A stretch of 10,405 bases of DNA. Source: Desulfobacterales bacterium. Lineage in GTDB: Bacteria > Desulfobacterota > Desulfobacteria > Desulfobacterales > Desulfobacteraceae. The DNA lies in NCBI GenBank assembly GCA_022361315.1, contig JAKSBB010001157.1, positions 1 to 10,405 on the forward strand, given 5' to 3'. The notes below the pieces were generated by a model. The model made no database searches, was not told the DNA's origin, and saw only the letters and a program-made list of their open reading frames with translations. The translations under genes and the position numbers were made by a program. This document shows, piece by piece, positions 1-6,013 of this stretch (position 1 is the stretch's first letter; each line of letters starts with the position of its first letter).

Positions 1-1005
1 AAGGTGCAGCTCCAGGTCTACGGGCAGGTCAACCGGGCGATTTTGGTTACCGATGATGGTACCAGCACGGATCTCTATCATGTGGATAATGATAACTCCT
101 CCACCCGTATCGGCATGAAGGGCAAGGCGAAGATCAATGATGATCTCACTGCCGGTACAAAGATCGAGGTTCAGGTTGAGTCAAATTCCACGGCCACGAT
201 TAACCAGGATGATGAAAGTATCGGCGCCAACAACTTTACCGAGCGTCATCTTGACGCATATTTCCTGTCCAAAACCTGGGGGAAATTTTCCTTTGGGCAG
301 GGTGACACAGCCTCTAACAGTACCTCGGAAATTGATCTGTCCGGTACCTCAGTCGCCGGGTATTCCTATGCCGGAGGAATGGCCGGTGGGATAAAGTTTG
401 TGAACCCAACCACGGGGCAGTTATCCAATATAGATGTCAGCGATGTCATGACCAACATGGATGGCCTCAGTCGGCGTGACCGGTTCCGTTATGATACGCC
501 TTCTTTCAACGGGTTCACCCTGTCCGGCTCCCTGATCGAGGATTCAAAGCGGGATCTGGCACTGCGATACAGCGGGAAAATGCCGGGGGCCAAAATTGCC
601 GCCGGTGCCGGGTATGCCTTTCAGGACCGTTCCGCCACCAAACACCAGGCCAACGGTTCCTTTTCAGTCCTGCTGGACAGCGGATTCAACTTTACCTTTG
701 CCGGCGGGATGCGGGATATTGATACCGCGGACCGGGATACCCCCTATTTTTTCTACGGCAAACTGGGGTATAAGGCGAAGCTCAATTCCTACGGCAGTAC
801 CAATTTTGCCTGTGACTACGGCCGGTACGAAGACATCCGGCAGGATGACGACACGGCACAGCTATTCGGCGTGTACGCGGTTCAGCAGTTCATGGATGCC
901 GGCACCGAACTCTACCTGGGCTACCGCTGGCACGATCTGGATGTCCCGGGGACTGAATATGATGCCATCCATGCGGCGATGCTCGGCACACGGATTAAGT
1001 TTTAA
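1..1005 (+). CDS. outer-membrane porin, 5'-truncated by window edge
   Basis: The reading frame is open from base 1, so the true start and signal peptide lie upstream; 334 residues are visible. The opening stretch (QLQVYGQVNRAILVTDDG) is the usual mature N-terminus of general Gram-negative porins (Porin_4/OmpC-like), directly after signal peptide cleavage. It is followed by a typical second strand (SSTRIGMKGKAKINDDLTAG). Alternating hydrophobic/polar strands with aromatic residues continue to the end. The chain ends in IKF, the C-terminal phenylalanine used for recognition by the BAM machinery. It should form a trimeric beta-barrel channel in the outer membrane. Substrate cannot be told. A GTG at codon 2 is not a credible start because it falls inside the mature barrel. 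A lipoprotein gene follows after 9 bp and is probably co-transcribed. Confidence 0.85.
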   Translation, partial: KVQLQVYGQVNRAILVTDDGTSTDLYHVDNDNSSTRIGMKGKAKINDDLTAGTKIEVQVESNSTATINQDDESIGANNFTERHLDAYFLSKTWGKFSFGQGDTASNSTSEIDLSGTSVAGYSYAGGMAGGIKFVNPTTGQLSNIDVSDVMTNMDGLSRRDRFRYDTPSFNGFTLSGSLIEDSKRDLALRYSGKMPGAKIAAGAGYAFQDRSATKHQANGSFSVLLDSGFNFTFAGGMRDIDTADRDTPYFFYGKLGYKAKLNSYGSTNFACDYGRYEDIRQDDDTAQLFGVYAVQQFMDAGTELYLGYRWHDLDVPGTEYDAIHAAMLGTRIKF

Positions 1006-1014
1006 GGGCGTCGC

Positions 1015-1248
1015 ATGAAGCGTTCCATCATCATCCTGGTGCTGTTGACGGCCTTTTTCGTTATCAGCGGCTGCGGTAAAATGGAACCTGCGGCATATCA
1101 TCCCGTGGATGAGGTGCCGCAGGGCCCGGGTCTGTTCACCGGTAAAAAAGGGGCTGTGGTTATCAGTGTGCCGGATGAGACCTCCTCCGAAGACGAAATT
1201 AAGACGGCCCCCGATAAGAAATCGACAAGAAATAAAGACGATTTCTAA
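1015..1248 (+). CDS. small outer-membrane lipoprotein, unknown function
   Basis: The 77-aa product starts with a basic MKR, a hydrophobic stretch (residues 5-17) and a lipobox ISGC with the acylated cysteine at residue 20, so a lipoprotein signal is clear. The +2 residue is Gly, not Asp, so outer-membrane sorting is expected. The mature part is short, charged, Pro/Lys/Asp/Glu rich and has no domain I recognise. The start at 1015 has AAGGG (1004-1008), overlapping the porin stop, with a 6-nt spacer, suggesting coupling to the porin gene. It might be a porin-associated or peptidoglycan-tethering accessory, but that is only inferred from position. The tail is low complexity and probably disordered. 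Confidence 0.75.
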   Translation: MKRSIIILVLLTAFFVISGCGKMEPAAYHPVDEVPQGPGLFTGKKGAVVISVPDETSSEDEIKTAPDKKSTRNKDDF

Positions 1249-1328
1249 CATCTCTGCCAAATCTCCGCTTATCCTTCTACGCGTTTAGTTAAATTTCAAA
1301 AGTTACAGGCGGTTAGCCTGAAGGTCCA

Positions 1329-1338
1329 GTATATATAC
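1329..1338. promoter_or_regulatory. perfect palindrome next to the ercA promoter
   Basis: GTATATATAC is its own reverse complement and ends one base before the putative -35 hexamer at 1340. It is short and AT-rich, so it may be chance, but its place is typical for an operator or UP-like element. Confidence 0.25.
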
Positions 1339-1339
1339 C

Positions 1340-1368
1340 TTGAATACTAGGGCGCTTATTGTTATTAT
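1340..1368 (+). promoter_or_regulatory. sigma-70-type promoter for ercA-kinase operon
   Basis: TTGAAT (1340-1345), 17-bp spacer, TATTAT (1363-1368). The -35 matches 4/6 and the -10 matches 5/6 of consensus at optimal spacing. The predicted start is near 1375, about 35 nt before the ATG at 1410. It is the only good candidate in the 149-bp gap between the lipoprotein gene and the ercA reading frame. Confidence 0.6.
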
Positions 1369-1409
1369 ATTAAGATAAATCATCACAGCCCATCTCCATG
1401 GAGGCAGCC

Positions 1410-2573
1410 ATGGCATTGTCTGTAGAAGGACTGAGAAAATTCGTCGCCCCTGAAATCATCTTTGGTAACGGTTCGCGCTTTCTTGCCGGAGAGTATTGCA
1501 GGAAATTTTATATCCGGAAGCCGATGATCGTCACAGATGCGGGGGTCATTGACGCGGGGTGGGCCGGGCAGGTGGAAGACAGCCTGCTGGCGGAGGAAAT
1601 CACACCTGTGGTTTTCTCCGATGTGACCCCCAATCCCCGGGACCACGAGGTGATGGCCGGGGCGGATCTCTATATGGATGCGGGATGCGATGCCATCATT
1701 TCCGTAGGCGGCGGGTCTCCTATGGACTGTGCCAAAGGCATCGGCATGGTGGCGTCCAACGGGGGAAATATCCTGGATTATGAAGGGGTGGATAAGATCG
1801 GCGCACCTCTGCCACCCCTGATCTTTATCCCCACCACGGCCGGGACTTCCGCCGATGTATCCCAGTTCTGCATCATCAACAATACCGGCGAACGGGTGAA
1901 AATCGCCATTATCAGTAAAATCGTCATTCCGGATATCGCCTTAATCGATCCGGAAACCACCCTGACCATGGACCCCTATCTCACGGCATGCACGGGAATG
2001 GATGCCATGGCCCATGCCGTGGAAGCCTTTGTCTCAACGGCCAGCTCAAAGATGACCGATGTTCATGCCCTGGAAGCCATGCGGCTTCTTGAGGTCAATT
2101 TACCGAAACTCGTCGGTGCCCCGGACGATATCACCATCCGGGAGAATGTCATGCTGGCCAGCATGGAGGCGGGACTGGCCTTTTCCAATGCGGTATTGGG
2201 GGCGGTGCATGCCATGGCCCACAGCCTGGGAGGCCTGTTGGATCTGCCCCACGGGGAATGCAACTCCCTGTTGCTGGAACATGTGGTGAATTTTAATTAC
2301 GACGCAGTACCTGAGCGGTTCTTAACCGTTGCCCAGGCCCTGGGGGTGGATACCCGGGGCATGACCCGGGCAGAGATCCAAAAGGCGCTTTTCGGAAAAA
2401 TCCGGGATCTGCGGTATCAGCTGGGTATTTCGAAAAGCCTCGGCCAGGTGAACGTTAAATCGGCGGATATCCCCCATCTGTCGGAAAAGGCCTTTAACGA
2501 CGCCTGTCTGCTGACCAATCCGAGGCCTGCGGACAAACGGGACCTCCGGGTTATATATGAAGAAGCAATCTGA
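1410..2573 (+). CDS. ercA: ErcA-like iron-containing alcohol dehydrogenase (regulatory)
   Basis: A 387-aa group III (iron-dependent) alcohol dehydrogenase. The NAD-binding signature GGGSPMDCAKG is at residues 100-110. The metal ligands of the family line up as Asp198, His202 (TGMDAMAHAVE), His267 (VHAMAHSLGG) and His281 (PHGECN), with family-like spacing, so metal binding is intact. The segment TTAGTSADVSQF (142-153), in place of the usual TTxGTGSE, and the opening LRKFVAPEIIFG are, from memory, hallmarks of the ErcA subgroup. In Pseudomonas aeruginosa that subgroup lies beside sensor kinase ErcS and acts in control of ethanol oxidation. The kinase gene overlapping the 3' end here supports that reading. 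Start: the ATG at 1398 is in frame, but GGAGG at 1400-1404 sits 5 nt before the ATG at 1410, which is preferred. A purely catabolic alcohol dehydrogenase remains possible. Confidence 0.85.
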   Translation: MALSVEGLRKFVAPEIIFGNGSRFLAGEYCRKFYIRKPMIVTDAGVIDAGWAGQVEDSLLAEEITPVVFSDVTPNPRDHEVMAGADLYMDAGCDAIISVGGGSPMDCAKGIGMVASNGGNILDYEGVDKIGAPLPPLIFIPTTAGTSADVSQFCIINNTGERVKIAIISKIVIPDIALIDPETTLTMDPYLTACTGMDAMAHAVEAFVSTASSKMTDVHALEAMRLLEVNLPKLVGAPDDITIRENVMLASMEAGLAFSNAVLGAVHAMAHSLGGLLDLPHGECNSLLLEHVVNFNYDAVPERFLTVAQALGVDTRGMTRAEIQKALFGKIRDLRYQLGISKSLGQVNVKSADIPHLSEKAFNDACLLTNPRPADKRDLRVIYEEAI

Positions 2574-4254
2574 GAAGGCGCCGCCCAAAAATAAGATGGA
2601 CCCCTCCATTGCCAGGCTCATGGGGTTGGGGGAGCGGTCGGTTCAGAAGAGTTATTATCCCCAGCTTCAGCAGAAAATCCGGGAGCTGGAAAAAAGTGAG
2701 CACCGGTACCGCCTCCTGGCCGAAAACATCTCAGACATTATCTGGCTGCTGGACGCTGATTTGTCGATTCTTTATATCAGCCCTTCCATTGAGCGGAGCA
2801 GTGGTATCCCGGCCCGGGAACTGAAAGGCCGTCCCTTTTCATCTCTGCTTGAGCCCGGGGATGCCCGGCGGTTTGACAGGGAGATTTCAACCCAACTATC
2901 AACCCGGGACCGGCATACGATGGAGATGGAACTGAAACAGCGTCATGCAGACGAGGGCTTTACCTGGATTGAGGTCCGGGTTTCTGTGCTGTCCGGGGAC
3001 GACGGCAGGCAATTGCTCGGAATCTCAAGGGATATCACGGAACGCAAGCATGCGGAAGCCGAGCGTGAATCCATGCAGCTTCAATTGCTCCAGGCCCAGA
3101 AGATGGAGTCCATCGGTACCCTGGCCGGTGGTATCGCCCACGATTTCAATAATTTGCTGACGGTGATCAACGGGTATGCCGACCTGGTACTGAAGAAAAC
3201 AGATACGAATGAGCCCCTTTACAGAAAAATATCCGCGATTTCCAGTGCCGGCAGGCGGGCTGAGGATCTGACCCGACAACTGCTGGCATTTTCCAGAAAG
3301 CAGATTTATTCGCCTTCCACCCTGAATATTCCGAAAGTCGTCCGGGACATGGAGCGGATGTTGCGGCGGCTCATCGGTGAAGACATCCATGTGGACACCC
3401 GGATTGCATCGGATATCAGTCCCATATCTGCAGATCAGACCCAGGTGGAGCAGATTTTCACCAATCTGGTGATCAATGCCCGGGATGCCCTGGTTGGGAT
3501 CCAAGATCCGGAATTTAAGAAACGGATCACCATAGAGGCAGGCCAGACCGTTATAGATGCCCAGACCGCTGCCAAGTTAAGGATTCCGGCACCGGGAAAT
3601 TACGTGTTCTTCAGTGTGTCGGATAATGGCCGGGGCATGGACAGGAAAACCCGGAAGCGGATCTTTGAACCGTTTTTCACCACAAAATCAAAGTACAAGG
3701 GCACGGGGCTGGGGTTGGCCATGGTATACGGCATCGTCAAACAGAATCATGGCAGCATCCGTGTCTACTCAGAGCCCGGGCACGGCGCCCTGTTTAAGAT
3801 CTACTGGCCTGCGGCGGAAGGTGCAGGGGATAAACCCGCCCGGAAAGCCGCAGCCGAAATCAGGCAACTTGCCGGGGACGAATTGATTCTGCTGGTTGAG
3901 GATGATGTGGATGTCCTTGATTTTGCCGCCAATGCCCTGCAATCCCTGGGATACGACATCCATAAGTCAGAGAACGGTGCCCTGGCACTGGAATGGCTGA
4001 GGGCCCGGAAGGCATCCGGGGATCCCTTGCCCGATCTCGTGGTGACCGACCTGATTATGCCGGAATTGGGGGGGAAGGGATTTGTCCAGCAGGCCTCTGC
4101 CCTGGTATCCGGACTGAAGGCTATCTATGTGTCCGGCCACACGGATAACCATATCGTTCACAACGGGATGCTGGAGCCCGGGGTGAATTTTTTACAAAAA
4201 CCGTATTCCCAGCAGCAATTGGCTCTGAAAATCAGATCGGTGTTGGCGGAGTAG
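2557..4254 (+). CDS. soluble PAS-hybrid sensor histidine kinase (ErcS-like)
   Basis: 565 aa with no transmembrane segment. In order: short basic N-terminus with a helix (about 35-50), PAS domain (about 50-165, ending RDITERKHAEAE), dimerisation/phosphoacceptor helix with H-box GIAHDFNN (His195), and HATPase. The HATPase has an N-box around Asn307, G1 DNGRGMD (356-362), F-box FEPFFTTK and G2 GTGLGL (382-387). A C-terminal receiver domain (about 441-565) carries acidic pocket VEDD (447-450), phosphoacceptor Asp498 (TDLIMPE) and conserved Lys548 (KPY). The H-box type is that of PAS hybrid kinases with an attached REC. The gene overlaps ercA by 17 bp with no strong Shine-Dalgarno of its own, so translation is probably coupled. 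A cytoplasmic signal such as alcohol/aldehyde or redox state relayed with ErcA is inferred. No DNA-binding output partner is adjacent, so the phosphate must pass to a protein encoded elsewhere, or REC may modulate the kinase. Confidence 0.88.
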   Translation: MKKQSEKAPPKNKMDPSIARLMGLGERSVQKSYYPQLQQKIRELEKSEHRYRLLAENISDIIWLLDADLSILYISPSIERSSGIPARELKGRPFSSLLEPGDARRFDREISTQLSTRDRHTMEMELKQRHADEGFTWIEVRVSVLSGDDGRQLLGISRDITERKHAEAERESMQLQLLQAQKMESIGTLAGGIAHDFNNLLTVINGYADLVLKKTDTNEPLYRKISAISSAGRRAEDLTRQLLAFSRKQIYSPSTLNIPKVVRDMERMLRRLIGEDIHVDTRIASDISPISADQTQVEQIFTNLVINARDALVGIQDPEFKKRITIEAGQTVIDAQTAAKLRIPAPGNYVFFSVSDNGRGMDRKTRKRIFEPFFTTKSKYKGTGLGLAMVYGIVKQNHGSIRVYSEPGHGALFKIYWPAAEGAGDKPARKAAAEIRQLAGDELILLVEDDVDVLDFAANALQSLGYDIHKSENGALALEWLRARKASGDPLPDLVVTDLIMPELGGKGFVQQASALVSGLKAIYVSGHTDNHIVHNGMLEPGVNFLQKPYSQQQLALKIRSVLAE

Positions 4255-4285
4255 TTTTTGGGGCGACGGGCAATCGGGGTTTAAT

Positions 4286-4843
4286 CTATCTTTTTCCGGC
4301 CTTTTCCTGAATCCGCCGTTCAAAATCCAGAAGATCGGCATATTTGAGTTCAAGCCGCTGCTTTTCTTCCAGCATCTTGTCTTTACTCCGGTTCAGGCGT
4401 TCCAGAATCACATTGTAGAATCCGGTTCTGATAATGTCTGCAATATGGCTGTCCCTGAAATTTTCCATGACGGACATATCGATACAGAGGCAGACCCCTT
4501 TGGTTTTTGCGACAACGGAAGCGGTTCGCGGGATACCTTCCAGAACGCTCATCTCCCCGAAGATCTCCCCGGGCTTTGAAAAGCTTGCCACCAGTTTTCC
4601 GGCCTGGACGACTTCATACCTGCCCTTGACCACCCAGAATGACCAGCAGTCAAAATCCCCCTCATTGATAACGATTTCATCCGTTCCGTACATGCAGATT
4701 TTTGCGATCTTCTTTTTGTACTTGGCCTCCATACTTAAAAGATCTTTGATCTCATCCACGGAAAGCTCTGCAAAAATCATGAATTTGCGCAGCACACTGA
4801 TAATGTGGTCATCAAGAAGATTTACATTTAAATCTTTTCCCAT
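4286..4843 (-). CDS. cyclic nucleotide-binding domain protein with C-terminal coiled coil
   Basis: 185 aa. Residues about 22-130 form a cNMP-binding (CAP_ED) domain. Its phosphate-binding cassette is FGEMSVLEGIPRTAS (95-109), containing the conserved Glu97 and Arg106 that contact the ribose/phosphate. The preceding beta strands (EIVINEGDFDCWSFWVVKGRYEVV) are typical. There is no helix-turn-helix, channel or catalytic domain. The last 40 residues are highly charged and helical (LERLNRSKDKMLEEKQRLELKY...), probably a coiled coil for dimerisation or partner binding. It is therefore a stand-alone sensor/adaptor rather than a CRP-type regulator. GGAG (complement of 4850-4853) lies 6 nt before the ATG. 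It is the second gene of an operon, starting 17 bp after the stop of the 89-aa gene. It converges on the kinase gene with a 31-bp gap. Confidence 0.85.
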   Translation of the reverse strand: MGKDLNVNLLDDHIISVLRKFMIFAELSVDEIKDLLSMEAKYKKKIAKICMYGTDEIVINEGDFDCWSFWVVKGRYEVVQAGKLVASFSKPGEIFGEMSVLEGIPRTASVVAKTKGVCLCIDMSVMENFRDSHIADIIRTGFYNVILERLNRSKDKMLEEKQRLELKYADLLDFERRIQEKAGKR

Positions 4844-4860
4844 GAGATACTCCGGCCCGC

Positions 4861-5130
4861 CTATTCCTTATAGCCGATATTGTCCAAAAAGTGCTTCCGC
4901 CGCATCCTGAACAGGGCTTTGTCTTCATTCACCAGGTAATACGTTTTATTGTTTTTCTCATCAAAGCATTGGTAGAGGCCGGTATATCCCGGGATATGAT
5001 CCACATCACACACCCGTTCCACATCGTCATCAAATTTGCGGCACACGGCCGGCCATGCTTCGATTTCGGCATTTTCTTTTACCGTGATCTCTTTGGGATC
5101 TGTCGTATATTCCGCCTGGATTGCCTTCAT
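4861..5130 (-). CDS. 89-aa protein of unknown function
   Basis: I do not recognise this 89-aa soluble protein. It has three Cys (residues 30, 41, 55) that do not form an obvious metal-binding CxxC, an acidic middle (FDDDVERVCDVDHIP), an aromatic/Tyr-rich central part (GYTGLYQCFDEKNNKTYYLVNED) and a basic Arg/Lys patch near the end (RMRRKHFLDN). There is no signal peptide or membrane helix. A longer start at 5157 is in frame, but GGAGG (complement of 5137-5141) sits 6 nt before the ATG at 5128-5130, so the shorter form is chosen. It leads a two-gene operon with the cNMP-binding protein under the promoter at 5175-5203, which suggests a shared process. Confidence 0.7.
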   Translation of the reverse strand: MKAIQAEYTTDPKEITVKENAEIEAWPAVCRKFDDDVERVCDVDHIPGYTGLYQCFDEKNNKTYYLVNEDKALFRMRRKHFLDNIGYKE

Positions 5131-5174
5131 GGTTGTCCTCCGAAAGGATGGATCCATATTCGATACCTGGTCTG

Positions 5175-5203
5175 ATCATAAAAAAATCCCGTGGAATTGT
5201 CCA
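5175..5203 (-). promoter_or_regulatory. sigma-70-type promoter for the 89-aa/cNMP operon
   Basis: Reading the minus strand, TGGACA (5203-5198), 17-bp spacer, TATGAT (5180-5175). Each hexamer matches consensus at 5 of 6 positions with optimal spacing. The predicted start is near 5168, about 38 nt before the ATG at 5130. Confidence 0.6.
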
Positions 5204-5301
5204 TACCTTACCCATGGGCATCTGAATTATCCCATCCTCGTGTTTTTGGGCCGGGGGCCCGGGTCGGGGATTTTCGGGATTTATTATTTTTCTTGCCTTA
5301 C

Positions 5302-5347
5302 CCTTTCGGGTTTAGTAAAGCAGGGGCAGACAAAATAACCCTAAAGG
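5302..5347 (+). promoter_or_regulatory. hairpin that would sequester a Shine-Dalgarno
   Basis: CCTTT (5302-5306) pairs with AAAGG (5343-5347), and GGGTT (5308-5312) pairs with AACCC (5337-5341), separated by a single C-T mismatch (5307/5342). The result is a 10-bp stem with a 24-nt purine-rich loop. The 3' strand contains most of the AAAGGAG ribosome binding site of the 22-codon ORF at 5356. Such a layout is what a translational switch, thermometer or leader would look like. It matches no riboswitch consensus I know. Confidence 0.4.
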
Positions 5348-5355
5348 AGCACGAG

Positions 5356-5424
5356 ATGACCCAGGCATTTAATAAGCAGCGTACCCGCCATTCAAGAGGA
5401 AAGCCCAAGGTCCAGGTGTTCTGA
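5356..5424 (+). CDS. 22-codon basic micro-ORF or leader peptide
   Basis: ATG at 5356 is preceded by AAAGGAG (5343-5349) with a 6-nt spacer, a stronger site than many large genes in this window have. The predicted peptide runs from MTQAFNKQRTRHSRGK to VQVF. It is basic (three Lys, three Arg, one His, no acidic residue) and has no signal or membrane segment. It ends 21 nt before a strong intrinsic terminator. It could be a leader peptide whose translation controls readthrough into the small genes at 5528-5880, or a tiny stand-alone protein. The frame is open upstream to 5191, but the encoded sequence there looks non-coding, so the short form is chosen. No promoter upstream is convincing; the best is TTGCCT (5293), 17 bp, TAAAGC (5316), which is weak. 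Confidence 0.4.
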   Translation: MTQAFNKQRTRHSRGKPKVQVF

Positions 5425-5445
5425 CAGGTTGCACCCGAGCATTTC

Positions 5446-5490
5446 AGCCCCCGGATCTTAAAAGAAGATCCGGGGGCTTTTTTATTTTTA
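5446..5490 (+). terminator. strong intrinsic terminator
   Basis: A perfect 14-bp stem (5446-5459 with 5466-5479, starting AGCCCCCGG), a 6-nt A-rich loop and a T-tract from 5479 interrupted by a single A at 5485. There is no A-run on the 5' side, so it works for plus-strand transcription. It lies between the 22-codon ORF and the 47-aa ORF, so it either ends the first transcript or acts as an attenuator for the second. Confidence 0.9.
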
Positions 5491-5493
5491 ACG

Positions 5494-5506
5494 CCTTTTC
5501 AAGGCA
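5494..5506 (+). promoter_or_regulatory. small hairpin upstream of the 47-aa ORF
   Basis: GCCTT-TTC-AAGGC forms a 5-bp stem with a 3-nt loop, ending about 8 nt before the AAAGGAG-type ribosome binding site at about 5514-5520. Its CCTTT could instead pair with AAAGG of that site, a competing structure reminiscent of the stem at 5302-5347. Confidence 0.25.
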
Positions 5507-5527
5507 AACCGTAAAAGGAGAAAATCC

Positions 5528-5671
5528 ATGAATTCTAAATCACAGAAATCTCAAACCCGTTTAACCCTCACAAAGAAGGTCCACCGATTCGATACCGTGT
5601 ACCATCGTCATTTTCACGCCGTCATGGCCGCCTATCAGTTTTTCATAGATATAGAGGAGTTTCCGGAATGA
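5528..5671 (+). CDS. 47-aa unknown small protein
   Basis: ATG at 5528 has an AAAGGAG-type ribosome binding site ending at 5520 with a 7-nt spacer. The 47-aa product has a polar, Lys/Gln/Ser/Thr-rich N-terminus (MNSKSQKSQTRLTLTKKVH), a His/aromatic-rich centre (FDTVYHRHFHAVMAAYQFF) and an acidic end (DIEEFPE). The centre could be a short amphipathic helix. Four His in the middle could bind metal, but no family is recognised. Its stop codon overlaps the start of the next gene as ATGA, a classic mark of translational coupling, which supports that both are real. It is too short for usual gene callers. A faint likeness to the 22-codon peptide (shared K-x-x-TR and KxKV/KKV) may be chance. Confidence 0.5.
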   Translation: MNSKSQKSQTRLTLTKKVHRFDTVYHRHFHAVMAAYQFFIDIEEFPE

Positions 5672-5880
5672 AATTAAACGTCTTCAATTCAAAACCATTT
5701 TCCCTGTCCCTTGTTTTTTCCAATCCCGTAAAGCTGCCCGCTTCCATGGGGCTGCTGAAATATCTCAGGTCTTTATTTCCTAAACCCAGGCGGTGCCACT
5801 CCCATAAAGAGATGACAGCCTGTAAAATCCAGGCGGAGATCAGAAGGACCCGGTTCCCGGGTGCCGGACCTCCCATGTAA
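5668..5880 (+). CDS. 70-aa unknown small protein, coupled to the 47-aa ORF
   Basis: The start overlaps the previous stop (ATGA), and GAGGAG lies 8-9 nt upstream inside the preceding gene. The 70-aa product is basic. It has a moderately hydrophobic N-terminal third (VFNSKPFSLSLVFSNPV), a Leu/Arg helix-like part (GLLKYLRSLFPKPRRCHSHKEMTACK) with two Cys and two His in a loose CxHx(6)C pattern, and a short Pro/Gly end. It is not a convincing membrane protein. I recognise no family. The opposite strand here is also open but lacks a good start context. The 174 bp after it hold repeats and regulatory candidates for the DUF1989 gene. Confidence 0.45.
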   Translation: MKLNVFNSKPFSLSLVFSNPVKLPASMGLLKYLRSLFPKPRRCHSHKEMTACKIQAEIRRTRFPGAGPPM

Positions 5881-5887
5881 CCCCCCG

Positions 5888-5934
5888 GATGATTCAAACC
5901 AGATGATTCGAACCGGAAGATGCGTACCGGTGCG
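5888..5934 (+). repeat. phased short direct repeats (14-bp period)
   Basis: GATGATTCAAACC (5888-5900) is repeated as GATGATTCGAACC (5902-5914), 12 of 13 identical and 14 bp apart. A third, weaker copy GATGCGTACC begins at 5919. The ACC(A/G)G part recurs exactly every 14 bp at 5898, 5912 and 5926. Closely spaced tandem copies upstream of a gene suggest binding sites for a regulator of the DUF1989 gene at 6055. Confidence 0.5.
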
Positions 5935-5973
5935 CCCTGCAGGCACCCTCATGTTATGCCGGCCACCGGTGCG
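5926..5973 (+). repeat. ACCGGTGCG direct repeat pair
   Basis: The 9-mer ACCGGTGCG occurs at 5926-5934 and 5965-5973, 39 bp apart. ACCGGT is self-complementary, so each copy holds a 6-bp palindrome. Between them GGTGC/GCACC (5929-5947) can form a 5-bp hairpin not followed by T's. It is a possible second operator set. Confidence 0.35.
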
Positions 5974-6013
5974 TTAAAAGACTTGATGTCCGGATAGATT
6001 CACAGGTATTCTG

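Noticed and set aside
1304..1318. CAGGC-GGTTA-GCCTG hairpin after the lipoprotein gene as terminator
   Set aside because: The stem has only 5 bp and no T-tract follows on the plus strand, so it is not a convincing intrinsic terminator.
5191..5355. Longer version of the 22-codon ORF starting at 5191
   Set aside because: The frame is simply open. The residues it encodes look random, it overlaps the minus-strand promoter, and the strong ribosome binding site marks 5356.
5422..5523. TGA of the 22-codon ORF as a selenocysteine codon, with the frame open beyond it
   Set aside because: No bacterial SECIS-like stem-loop directly follows, there is no CxxU or UxxC redox motif, and the extended frame would be translated through the strong terminator.
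5643..5897. 84-aa minus-strand open frame opposite the 70-aa ORF
   Set aside because: It has no good ribosome binding site, while the plus strand has coupled starts and stops with good sites.
5902..5914. Reverse complement GGTTCGAATC resembles a tRNA T-loop
   Set aside because: The flanking bases cannot form the 5-bp T stem, and no acceptor, D or anticodon arms can be built on the minus strand. It is better explained by the local direct repeat.
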